Below are positions 25,488-32,195 of a DNA stretch of 41,128 nt, in pieces (the stretch's first letter is position 1; every line of letters begins with the position of its first letter). A program made the translations under genes and the position numbers. A model generated the notes under the pieces. It was given only the letters and a program-made list of their open reading frames with translations, was not told the DNA's origin and made no database searches. Source of the stretch: Haloimpatiens lingqiaonensis (GTDB taxonomy: Bacteria; Bacillota; Clostridia; Clostridiales; Clostridiaceae); contig NZ_CABDWS010000023.1 of NCBI RefSeq assembly GCF_901447495.1, positions 1-41,128 of the forward strand, given 5' to 3'.

Positions 25488-25940
25488 ATGATAATTGATA
25501 GAATTAATAATATGGAACTTTATGGTGAGGCTGAAAGCAATATAAGTAAGGCATTGAAATTTATGAAAGAACACGATTTTTCTAAGGATGAAAAAGGTGT
25601 TCATAAAGTGGATGGAGATAATCTTTATTATGTAGTTGCAGAATATCAAACTAAAGATTTAGAAAAAGGTTTTTGGGAATCTCATAAGAAATATATTGAT
25701 GTACACTATATGTTAAATGGACAAGAAAAATTATTATATTCTAATTTTAAAAATATGGAAATAGAAAAAGATTATAATGAAAATGACGATGCTTATATTT
25801 TAAAAGGTGATAGTGAAGGGGAAGTGACTATAAAAGAGGGAACTTTTGTATTGTGCTATCCAGAGGATGTACATATGACAGGTATAAAAGTAAAAGATTC
25901 TGAGGATATAAGAAAAATTATATTCAAGATAGCTATTTAG
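25488..25940 (+). CDS. YhcH/YjgK/YiaL (NanQ-like) beta-barrel protein
   Basis: The 150-residue protein matches the cupin-like YhcH family: MIIDRINNMELYGEAE at the N-terminus, the FWESHKKYIDVHYMLNGQEKL segment with metal-binding His residues and Glu, and CYPEDVHMTGI near the C-terminus. E. coli NanQ (YhcH) accelerates interconversion of sialic-acid anomers. The ATG at 25488 is chosen because GAGGGAGAGG lies 7 bp ahead; an upstream in-frame ATG at 25377 would add a 37-residue extension foreign to the family. It lies in the sialic-acid operon, which supports a NanQ-like role. Confidence 0.88.
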   Translation: MIIDRINNMELYGEAESNISKALKFMKEHDFSKDEKGVHKVDGDNLYYVVAEYQTKDLEKGFWESHKKYIDVHYMLNGQEKLLYSNFKNMEIEKDYNENDDAYILKGDSEGEVTIKEGTFVLCYPEDVHMTGIKVKDSEDIRKIIFKIAI

Positions 25941-25988
25941 TGAGATAATTTTATGACTTTGTATAAGTGTTATATTTAGGAGATGATT

Positions 25989-26687
25989 ATGATGAAAGAA
26001 GATTTAATGGATAAAATAAAAGGCGGTTTGATAGTATCTTGCCAAGCATTAGAAGATGAGCCACTTCATAGTTCTTTTATAATGTCCAAAATGGCTCTTG
26101 CAGCTAAAATTGGAGGCGCAGTGGGCATAAGGGCAAATACTGTAGAGGACATAAAAGCTATAAAGGGCCAAGTGGATTTACCTATAATAGGAATAATTAA
26201 GAGAAATTATGGAGAATGTTCTGTTTATATAACGCCTACCATGAAAGAAGTGGATGAATTGTGTGAAGAAGGAGTTCACATAATTGCAATAGATGCTACT
26301 AAAAGGGAAAGACCAGATGGAAAGAAGCTTTGTGAATTTGTAAAAGAAATAAAAAGTAAATATCCAAATCAATTATTAATGGCGGACATATCTGATCTAG
26401 AAGAAGCAAAATTAGCAGAAGCATATGGCTTTGATTTTGTGGGGACTACTATGCATGGATATACTGAATATACTGAGGGAATGGATATACAAGATAATGA
26501 TTTTGAATTTCTAAGACAGGTTTTAGATAATGTAAAAATACCTGTAATTTCAGAAGGAAAAGTAGACACACCAGAAAAAGCAAAAAAATGTTTGGAGCTA
26601 GGAGCTTTAGCAGTGGTTACAGGAGGAGCTATTACTCGTCCACAATTGATAACTAAAAAGTTTGTTGATGAAATAAACAATAAATAG
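25989..26687 (+). CDS. nanE: N-acetylmannosamine-6-phosphate 2-epimerase
   Basis: This TIM-barrel epimerase of about 232 residues converts ManNAc-6-P to GlcNAc-6-P. Family motifs are [25 protein letters not shown] with the catalytic Lys, [19 protein letters not shown], and [16 protein letters not shown] carrying the catalytic Glu, ending with [13 protein letters not shown]. Of three possible ATGs, the one at 25983 directly abuts AGGAG; the one at 25989 has proper spacing and was chosen. NanK follows after 12 bp. Confidence 0.96.
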   Translation: MMKEDLMDKIKGGLIVSCQALEDEPLHSSFIMSKMALAAKIGGAVGIRANTVEDIKAIKGQVDLPIIGIIKRNYGECSVYITPTMKEVDELCEEGVHIIAIDATKRERPDGKKLCEFVKEIKSKYPNQLLMADISDLEEAKLAEAYGFDFVGTTMHGYTEYTEGMDIQDNDFEFLRQVLDNVKIPVISEGKVDTPEKAKKCLELGALAVVTGGAITRPQLITKKFVDEINNK

Positions 26688-26699
26688 GAGGAACAAAGG

Positions 26700-27614
26700 G
26701 TGAAATATTTAGCTGTGGATATAGGTGGAACAGGAATAAAATACGGGATAGTAGAAGATAATGGCAATGTGCTAGCTCTTTATAATATGGATACAGAGGC
26801 ATCCAAAGGAGCAAATTGCTTAATAGAAAAGGTAAAGGATATAATAAGATTTCTACTAAAGGAACACGGCGAAGATATAGATGGTATAGGCATAAGTACT
26901 GCAGGACAAGTGGATAGGGTAGCAGGGGAAATTATATTTGCAACAGATGCAATACCTGGTTGGACAGGTGTAAAGCTAAAAGAAATTATAGAAAAGGAAT
27001 TTTCATATCCTTGCTATGTGGATAATGATGTAAACTGCGCAGCCTTAGGAGAAATGTGGGCAGGAGCCGCAAAAGGTGAGAAAAACTTCTTATGTCTTAC
27101 ATTAGGTACAGGCATAGGTGGAGCCATAGTATTAAATGGAGATGTGTTTACAGGAAGTAGTTATTCAGCAGGAGAATTTGGACATATGAATTTGTATCCT
27201 AATGGTATGGAATGCAATTGCGGACATAGGGGTTGCTATGAAAGATATGCATCTACATCAGCTTTAGTAAAATTTGCACAAGAAAAGGCAGGAACAATAG
27301 AAAAATTAAATGGAAAAATAATATTTGAAAGAGCTAATAATGGAGAAAAGATATATAAAGACATAGTTAATCAATGGACTTATAATGTTGCATTAGGACT
27401 AAAAAGTCTCGTACACATATTTAATCCTTCCCTTATTATAATAGGTGGAGGGGTATCGGCTCAGGGAAATTTAATTACAGATCTAATTAAAGAACATCTG
27501 AATAATATGATAATGCCTTCCTTTAATAAAAACTTAATGTTAAAGGTTGCTAGCTGCGGTAACAAGGCTGGAATGTTAGGGGCAGTATATGGATTGAAAA
27601 ACAATAAAAAATAA
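26700..27614 (+). CDS. nanK: ROK-family N-acetylmannosamine kinase
   Basis: The 304-residue ROK sugar kinase phosphorylates ManNAc at C6 with ATP. Motifs: phosphate loop DIGGTGIKYG (residues 6-15), GIGIST-type segment and catalytic Asp in DNDVNCAALGE, GTGIGGAIV, the ROK EFGHM motif, and the zinc site CNCGHRGCYE. Start is GTG, preceded by AGGAGG at correct distance. General glucokinase activity is the alternative, but operon position with nanA and nanE makes NanK the best call. It is the last gene before a strong terminator at 27991. Confidence 0.92.
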   Translation: MKYLAVDIGGTGIKYGIVEDNGNVLALYNMDTEASKGANCLIEKVKDIIRFLLKEHGEDIDGIGISTAGQVDRVAGEIIFATDAIPGWTGVKLKEIIEKEFSYPCYVDNDVNCAALGEMWAGAAKGEKNFLCLTLGTGIGGAIVLNGDVFTGSSYSAGEFGHMNLYPNGMECNCGHRGCYERYASTSALVKFAQEKAGTIEKLNGKIIFERANNGEKIYKDIVNQWTYNVALGLKSLVHIFNPSLIIIGGGVSAQGNLITDLIKEHLNNMIMPSFNKNLMLKVASCGNKAGMLGAVYGLKNNKK

Positions 27615-27631
27615 CTATTAAATATATATTG

Positions 27632-27903
27632 TGAAGTAAGTGCCGTAGGAAAAAGCTGCCTTTAATTCCGTGATAAAATTGAAATTTTGGACTGTGAACA
27701 GTACGCTAAGAACTTCTAAATGTTTTGAAATTTAAATCCCCTAAAGCCTTCAAACTCGCTCGTACCTCACTCAAGCAATGAAGGCTTCTTAACGGGGCTT
27801 TAAATTTCAAAACAAAGAAGTTCTAAAGCTAGTTCAATAGTCCAAAATTTCAATTTTATCACTCCATTAAAGGCAGCTTTTTCAGTTACAGAATGCTTGC
27901 TTC
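27632..27903. repeat. Giant imperfect palindrome (about 270 bp)
   Basis: The arms, roughly 27632-27753 and 27776-27903, are reverse complements with scattered mismatches and small indels. Matching blocks include AAAAAGCTGCCTTTAAT, GTGATAAAATTGAAATTTT, AGAACTTCT, GTTTTGAAATTTAAA and AAGCCTTCA. The loop is about 22 bases. No ORF crosses it. As RNA it would make a rod of over 110 bp. It follows nanK and precedes the operon terminator, so it would be in the 3' part of the nan mRNA. Confidence 0.88.
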
Positions 27904-27928
27904 GTGGGTAAGAGATAGCCTACTAAAG

Positions 27929-28260
27929 GATGATTTTCCTCCACTTCGTTACGGAAAATCTTTAATTGAATATAAGCAATAGTATAGTGGGAAAAGGTAT
28001 AACTGATTCATTAAATGAAGTGGTTATACCTTTTCTTTTAAGTGCTTAAAAAATCTTTTATTGGCGGTAGCCAGGGAAAATATAGAAATATCAAATATTA
28101 AATATTAAATATCAAATAATGTTGAAATTTCTATGGAATTTCTTAAATTATAATTTGTGGAGGAAGTACGAAGTGACAATTGAGAATTAAGTAAGAGGTG
28201 AAAAGTAAGAAGTAAGAGTGAGTGAGGATTTTCCTCCACTATGTTCTGGAAAATTTTTAA
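27929..28260. repeat. Two copies of a GATTTTCCTCCACT...GGAAAAT repeat and AT-rich filler
   Basis: ATTTTCCTCCACT..GTT.CGGAAAAT occurs at about 27931-27960 and again, diverged, at about 28227-28255; each can form a short hairpin ATTTTCC/GGAAAAT. In between are the nan terminator, ATCAAATATTAAATATTAAAT short tandem repeats (about 28089-28120) and an AGTAAGAAGTAAGAG purine-rich run (about 28203-28219). No gene is visible. Confidence 0.5.
27991..28040 (+). terminator. Terminator of the nan operon
   Basis: GAAAAGGTATAAC and GTTATACCTTTTC form a 13-bp stem, with TTCAT/ATGAA pairing inside the loop, followed by TTTT. It is the first strong terminator after nanK. Confidence 0.8.
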
Positions 28261-28304
28261 TTAAATAAAATGTAATAGTAAAACAAGCTATACGGCAAAA
28301 AGTA

Positions 28305-28355
28305 AGAAGTTGAGCACTTAAAAAGTTCTTTTGGCGTAGCCTGCTGATTTATAAT
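28305..28355. repeat. GCACTTAAAAA...GCTGATTTATAAT repeat, copy A
   Basis: AGAAGTTGAGCACTTAAAAA, then TTTTGGCGTAGCC and GCTGATTTATAAT. It matches 40568-40618 with few differences, where it borders a truncated recombinase gene. A shorter relative is at about 28041-28078 (AGTGCTTAAAAAATC...GGCGGTAGCC). Confidence 0.65.
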
Positions 28356-28368
28356 AAAAGACTTATTA

Positions 28369-28504
28369 TATAAACAGATCTCTAACCTTCAGATGGAGTT
28401 TTTACTCCAACTGAAGGTTAGAGATCTTTATCCAGGGACGTAGCTGCCGTTATCTCCCACTTTGTTAGAAGTGGGAGTGTTACGGCAGGTAGTCATCGGA
28501 TAAA
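28369..28504 (-). repeat. Two-hairpin dispersed repeat, copy 3 (inverted)
   Basis: Reverse complement of the element at 10951. In this copy hairpin II is fully paired at its base (AGATCTCTAACCTTCAG with CTGAAGGTTAGAGATCT), unlike the other three, which have mismatches there. It may therefore be closest to the ancestral sequence. It lies in gene-free DNA. Confidence 0.9.
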
Positions 28505-28651
28505 GTGGTTGGAATAATCTATTTTTAGTTAAAACTTAAAATAAAAATGCAATTTGAAATTATTTATTAAGGTTATTACGGTTTTATGGGTTAAGTCAAA
28601 GCATAGCTATTTTTGCCCCTATCGGTCTGATGACTTAGTAGCCCTTTAAGC

Positions 28652-28698
28652 AATAGTTCTTTAAAAATTCAGCAAAGCTGAATTTTTAAAGAACTATT
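28652..28698. repeat. Perfect 22-bp inverted repeat with 3-base loop
   Basis: Two exact 22-base arms (starting AATAGTTCTTTAAAAATT and its complement) separated by AAA. It is too long and lacks the T-tract layout of a plain terminator. It sits beside further repeats in the gene-free region; no ORF is nearby. Confidence 0.8.
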
Positions 28699-28710
28699 AA
28701 CTTTTATTTA

Positions 28711-28793
28711 TTCACAAATTAATTATAAAAAACTCCTTGAGTTTTATCCTTAACTATTATCCTTAACTATTACTTCTTACCTTTTCCCCTCTA
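28711..28793 (-). repeat. AACTCCTTGAGTTTTATCC dispersed repeat, copy B
   Basis: Inverted relative of the block at 9141-9230: CACAAATTAATTATAAAA, AACTCCTTGAGTTTTATCC, then CTTAACTATTA twice in tandem and ACTTCTTAC. The remaining DNA to 28945 is AT-rich with small hairpins (TGCC/GGCA at about 28820) and no gene. Confidence 0.6.
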
Positions 28794-28945
28794 CAAATAA
28801 GATTTATACAAACAATTGCCTTACGGCAAAATAAATTGAATTTTAGTTACTGCTTTATTTTAACAAGTATACTATAACTTTTCGAAAGGCTCCGCCTAAA
28901 AAATATTATGAGCCCCTTATTTAATATTTGATATTTATTATTTTA

Positions 28946-29539
28946 TTATTTTATTATAGTATAGGGTACTAAAGTTTCAGTGTTTATATGTGTAAGTTTT
29001 GAGTTATAATTCATTAAATTTCCACTATAAATTAGTTTTAAGTGTTTACAAGTCCTAAAGTCACTAGGAGTTACTAGTTCGCATTTCTTATTAAATATTT
29101 TTATATTACTTCCTTCTAGCACAGTTGCTGCAAATTGGGAGCAAAAATAGGCATTTTCTCTCTTAAAGGGTATATTGCAAGCCACTGCAAATAGGCCTAG
29201 AAAATTATATTTATATTTATGTTTGTCATTATGAAATTTGTTTATAATTTCCTTCATTTTTTCATATTGAAGCCTGTCCACTTCTAAAGTATAAACTGCA
29301 CAATTTACATTGGTAAATATAGAATATAATCCTTTGTATCTATCTTCAACTATAAAACCTCCTATTAAGGGGTTATGAGGAAATATCCTGCCAAAACTAT
29401 ATATTTCGTTTAATTCAATATCAAAGCCTATGGAAACATGAGTATAAGGTTCATTAGTATATTGCTTTATAACCTTGGATAGAAATGTGCCTGTATTAGT
29501 TAAAAGTATTACTACTTCATATTTTTTAGTTTTGCACAT
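28946..29539 (-). CDS. Hypothetical protein, probable permuted papain-like (YiiX/NlpC-P60-like) fold
   Basis: The 197-residue protein has YTHVSIGFD near residues 32-40, which places a His in the first strand block, and ENAYFCSQFAATVLE around residues 127-141, with a Cys at the start of a helix. This His-before-Cys order, with YFCSQF, is characteristic of circularly permuted NlpC/P60 proteins (YiiX/YaeF/LRAT group). These act as lipid- or peptide-processing enzymes; the substrate here is unknown. No signal peptide or membrane helix is seen. GGGAGA precedes the ATG. It is a single gene, divergent from the small gene at 29720. Confidence 0.65.
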   Translation of the reverse strand: MCKTKKYEVVILLTNTGTFLSKVIKQYTNEPYTHVSIGFDIELNEIYSFGRIFPHNPLIGGFIVEDRYKGLYSIFTNVNCAVYTLEVDRLQYEKMKEIINKFHNDKHKYKYNFLGLFAVACNIPFKRENAYFCSQFAATVLEGSNIKIFNKKCELVTPSDFRTCKHLKLIYSGNLMNYNSKLTHINTETLVPYTIIK

Positions 29540-29719
29540 GTTTTTTCTCCCTTTTTATATTATGGAATAATGAAAACTTTATTTAAATTATATTTTACTT
29601 TCTAAAAAGTTAATACTATTTTAACATATTAAAGGGGTGTTGTATGTATGATTTTTATGTATAAAAATTTTAATATTTGGAAGTATAAATATGAAATATA
29701 TAGAATAGGAGTGGAAGAT

Positions 29720-29845
29720 ATGAGTAAAATAAAAAATACTAACAAACAACTTGCAGCCATGGGTATAGAAAGAATGGATAATGACAAAGAAACGCGAAAG
29801 AAAAAGGGGAGAAATAAAAATGAATCTATTGAGGATGATGTATAA
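29720..29845 (+). CDS. Small charged protein of unknown function
   Basis: A 41-residue frame, MSKIKNTNKQLAAMGIERMD then a Lys/Arg/Asn/Asp-rich tail. The ATG has AGGAGTGG 5-6 bp ahead, whereas the longer frame beginning at 29648 has none. It is hydrophilic with no Cys and no membrane segment. Its composition recalls small spore or nucleic-acid-binding proteins but I do not recognise a family. A promoter-like region lies in the divergent spacer with the 28946 gene. Confidence 0.5.
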   Translation: MSKIKNTNKQLAAMGIERMDNDKETRKKKGRNKNESIEDDV

Positions 29846-29950
29846 CCTATATATTGGAGAATATATATACAAATAATATGATATTGGATATACAAATAGC
29901 TGTATAAAAAAATTAAGTTAGCATTTTTTTAGGTTTTTTGAAAATATTAC

Positions 29951-29979
29951 TTGAAAATAATATATAATTGGTTTATACT
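29951..29979 (+). promoter_or_regulatory. Promoter of the ABC-exporter leader
   Basis: TTGAAA (29951-29956), 17-bp spacer, TATACT (29974-29979). The expected start near 29986 gives a leader of about 385 nt before the first exporter gene. Confidence 0.75.
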
Positions 29980-30030
29980 AAATATTATGAAAATTAATAA
30001 AAAAGAAATTTTGAAAAGGAGGTCGTGGAA

Positions 30031-30117
30031 TTGATTAATAAAATAAATATAAGTTTTAATGGCAATGCATATGTAATTAAATTTAATACTGTACGCGGCC
30101 TTTGGAATATAGTGTGA
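30031..30117 (+). CDS. Putative leader peptide 1 (28 residues)
   Basis: TTG start with AAAGGAGG eight to ten bases ahead, one of the best SD sequences in the window. The peptide MINKINISFNGNAYVIKFNT continues RGLWNIV-type residues (VRGLWNIV) to a TGA at 30115. It is too short for an ordinary enzyme and lies within the leader of an exporter operon, ahead of two terminators. In B. subtilis the bmrB leader peptide controls bmrCD by ribosome-mediated attenuation; this frame occupies the same place, though sequence similarity to BmrB was not tested. Codons 10-12 contain ATGGCA, able to pair with TGCCAT in the first terminator, which ribosome movement would disrupt. Confidence 0.6.
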   Translation: MINKINISFNGNAYVIKFNTVRGLWNIV

Positions 30118-30170
30118 TTTTATGTTTATTACTATTATTAGTTTGTAGTAAGTTTTCTTGAAATTATACT

Positions 30171-30205
30171 GCCATGGGTTAATTGCGACCTATGGCTTTT
30201 ATATT
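30171..30205 (+). terminator. Leader terminator T1
   Basis: GCCATGGGT (30171-30179) pairs over 9 bp (one G-U) with ACCTATGGC (30188-30196), followed by TTTTATATTCT. Its 3' arm can alternatively pair with the 5' arm of T2. Confidence 0.75.
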
Positions 30206-30237
30206 CTATATTAATATTTTTATTTAAGATATTAAAG

Positions 30238-30261
30238 CCGTAGAAATCTCTACGGTTTTTT
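30238..30261 (+). terminator. Leader terminator T2
   Basis: CCGTAG and CTACGG form a 6-bp stem around AAATCT, extended on the left by AAAG and followed by TTTTTT. Formation excludes pairing of its 5' arm with T1. Confidence 0.8.
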
Positions 30262-30284
30262 ATATATTATGGAGGTGTACAGTT

Positions 30285-30335
30285 ATGAAAAAGTTGCTTA
30301 GTAAATGTTTTAGGAAGCCATTAGTTTTTACGTGA
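30285..30335 (+). CDS. Putative leader peptide 2 (16 residues)
   Basis: ATG with GGAGGTG seven bases ahead; the peptide reads MKKLLSKCFRKPLVFT and stops at TGA. It lies between terminator T2 and the first exporter gene, ending 37 bases before that ATG. It may couple translation or act as a second sensor. Coding is inferred only from the SD sequence and position. Confidence 0.5.
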   Translation: MKKLLSKCFRKPLVFT

Positions 30336-30372
30336 GTTATTTTAGAAAATGTAATAGAGAGGGGGACTTTAT

Positions 30373-32181
30373 ATGAAAAATTCTAAACTTTTGTGGAATT
30401 TTATGAAAGGTAATAGACTTAAATATATTGGGGCAATAGTAAGTGTTGGATTTGCAATATTCTTTTCTACCTTAGCACCTTTGGTTATAAGAACTACCAT
30501 AGACTCTATATTAGGGGGAAACCCTATGGAACTTCCAGCTTTGGGTGTAAAGGTTGTAAATTTTTTAGGTGGTAAGTCTATATTAGTTCAAAATATTTGG
30601 ATTTGCTCATTATTATTAATAATTATAACTTTAATAAAAGGAATATTTTTATTTTTAAAGGGTAAATGGTCAGCTTCTGCAGCAGAAAATATAGCTAAGA
30701 ATATGAGGGAAACTTTATATGATCACATTCAACATTTACCTTATGATTATCATGTGAAATGCAAAACAGGAGACTTAATTCAAAGATGTACTTCAGATAT
30801 AGATACTGTAAGAAGATTTTTGGCTATGCAATTAGTTGACATTGGAAGAGCTATTTTTGTATTAATTTTTTCTATAACAATGATGCTTTCCTTAAATGTG
30901 AAAATGACTCTTATAGCCATGGCAGCAGTGCCTATAATATTTGCATATTCCTTTGTTTTCTTTAATGGCATAAAAAAATTATTCCAAGATGCTGATGAAT
31001 CTGAGGCTAAAATGACCACAGCACTTCAAGAGAATTTATCTGGAGTTAGGGTTGTAAGGGCCTTTGGAAGGCAAAAGTACGAGGTGGATAAATTTAATGC
31101 TAAAAGTGAAGAATTTAAAGATTTAAGCTACAAAATGTATGCATTAAGAGGAAACTATTGGGCTATTTCGGACTTTTTATGTATGCTTCAAACAGGAGCA
31201 GTATTAATAGCTGGTGTTTATCTAACAGCAAGAGGTGACATGACATTAGGTACATTATTTGTGTTTACAACTTACGAGGGAATGTTATTATGGCCAGTTA
31301 GACAGCTTGGCAGAATACTGTCTGATGCAGGTAAGATGACTGTATCTATAAAGCGTATAAACGAAGTTTTATCTGAAAAAGAGGAAGAAACCCCATTAGA
31401 TGCTGCAAAACCTGAAATAAAAGGAAATATATCATTTGAAGATGTATATTTTGAGTATGAAAAAGGTGTGCCAGTATTAGATGGTGTGTCATTTAATATA
31501 AAGACTGGAGAAACTATAGGTATAATGGGTAAAACTGGTTCAGGAAAATCATCTTTGGTTCATTTATTAGCTAGGTTGTATGATTATAATAAAGGTTCCA
31601 TAAGGATTGATGGAGTGGAGCTTAAAGATATTAACAGAAAATGGATAAGAAAAAATATAGGTATAGTTCTTCAAGAACCATTTTTGTTTTCTAAAACTAT
31701 AAAAGATAATATAAGCCTTGCTAAAAGGGAAGCAGTGGATAAGGAAATATTCGAGGCAGCTAATATTGCAGCTATACATGATGTAATATTGGGTTTTGAT
31801 AGAGGATATGAAACTTTAGTAGGAGAAAAGGGCGTAACCTTATCTGGAGGGCAAAGACAAAGAGTTGCCATTGCTAGAACAGTTATAAACAAAAGTCCTA
31901 TATTGATATTTGATGATTCACTAAGTGCAGTGGATACAGAAACAGATAGGGCTATAAGAAAAGCCTTGTCAAAAAGAAGTAGAGGAGTTACTACATTGAT
32001 AATTTCTCACCGTGTATCTACACTAAAGGAAGCAGATAAAATAATAGTATTGGATAAAGGTAAAATAGCAAGTATAGGTAGTCATGAAGAGCTTATTAAA
32101 CAAGAAGGATTATATAAGCGTGTTTGGGAAATACAAAGTTCATCAAAGGCTGACTATCATAATGACAGTAAGGTTAGCTAA
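30373..32181 (+). CDS. Heterodimeric ABC multidrug exporter subunit, BmrC-like (degenerate catalytic Asp)
   Basis: The 602-residue half-transporter has an N-terminal six-helix exporter domain (about 1-310) and C-terminal ATPase. Walker A GKTGSGKSS lies near residue 386, the canonical signature LSGGQRQRVAIAR near 490 and the H-loop ISHRVSTL. Walker B reads LIFDDSLSAVD: the catalytic Glu is Asp, typical of the non-hydrolysing site of heterodimeric exporters. The partner starts 14 bp after its stop and carries the opposite defect, so the two form one transporter. GAGAGGGGG precedes the ATG. Regulation is probably by the leader described at 29951-30335. Substrates (drugs, lipids or peptides) are not predictable. 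Confidence 0.93.
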   Translation: MKNSKLLWNFMKGNRLKYIGAIVSVGFAIFFSTLAPLVIRTTIDSILGGNPMELPALGVKVVNFLGGKSILVQNIWICSLLLIIITLIKGIFLFLKGKWSASAAENIAKNMRETLYDHIQHLPYDYHVKCKTGDLIQRCTSDIDTVRRFLAMQLVDIGRAIFVLIFSITMMLSLNVKMTLIAMAAVPIIFAYSFVFFNGIKKLFQDADESEAKMTTALQENLSGVRVVRAFGRQKYEVDKFNAKSEEFKDLSYKMYALRGNYWAISDFLCMLQTGAVLIAGVYLTARGDMTLGTLFVFTTYEGMLLWPVRQLGRILSDAGKMTVSIKRINEVLSEKEEETPLDAAKPEIKGNISFEDVYFEYEKGVPVLDGVSFNIKTGETIGIMGKTGSGKSSLVHLLARLYDYNKGSIRIDGVELKDINRKWIRKNIGIVLQEPFLFSKTIKDNISLAKREAVDKEIFEAANIAAIHDVILGFDRGYETLVGEKGVTLSGGQRQRVAIARTVINKSPILIFDDSLSAVDTETDRAIRKALSKRSRGVTTLIISHRVSTLKEADKIIVLDKGKIASIGSHEELIKQEGLYKRVWEIQSSSKADYHNDSKVS

Positions 32182-32195
32182 GGAGGTGCATAGTT

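Noticed and set aside
26369-26767. 132-codon open frame antisense to nanE/nanK
   Set aside because: Overlaps two clear genes and has no SD or family motif.
28561-28650. Riboswitch-like GC-richer segment with TAAGTCA...TGACTTA arms
   Set aside because: No match to any riboswitch core that I know and no gene directly downstream on either strand.
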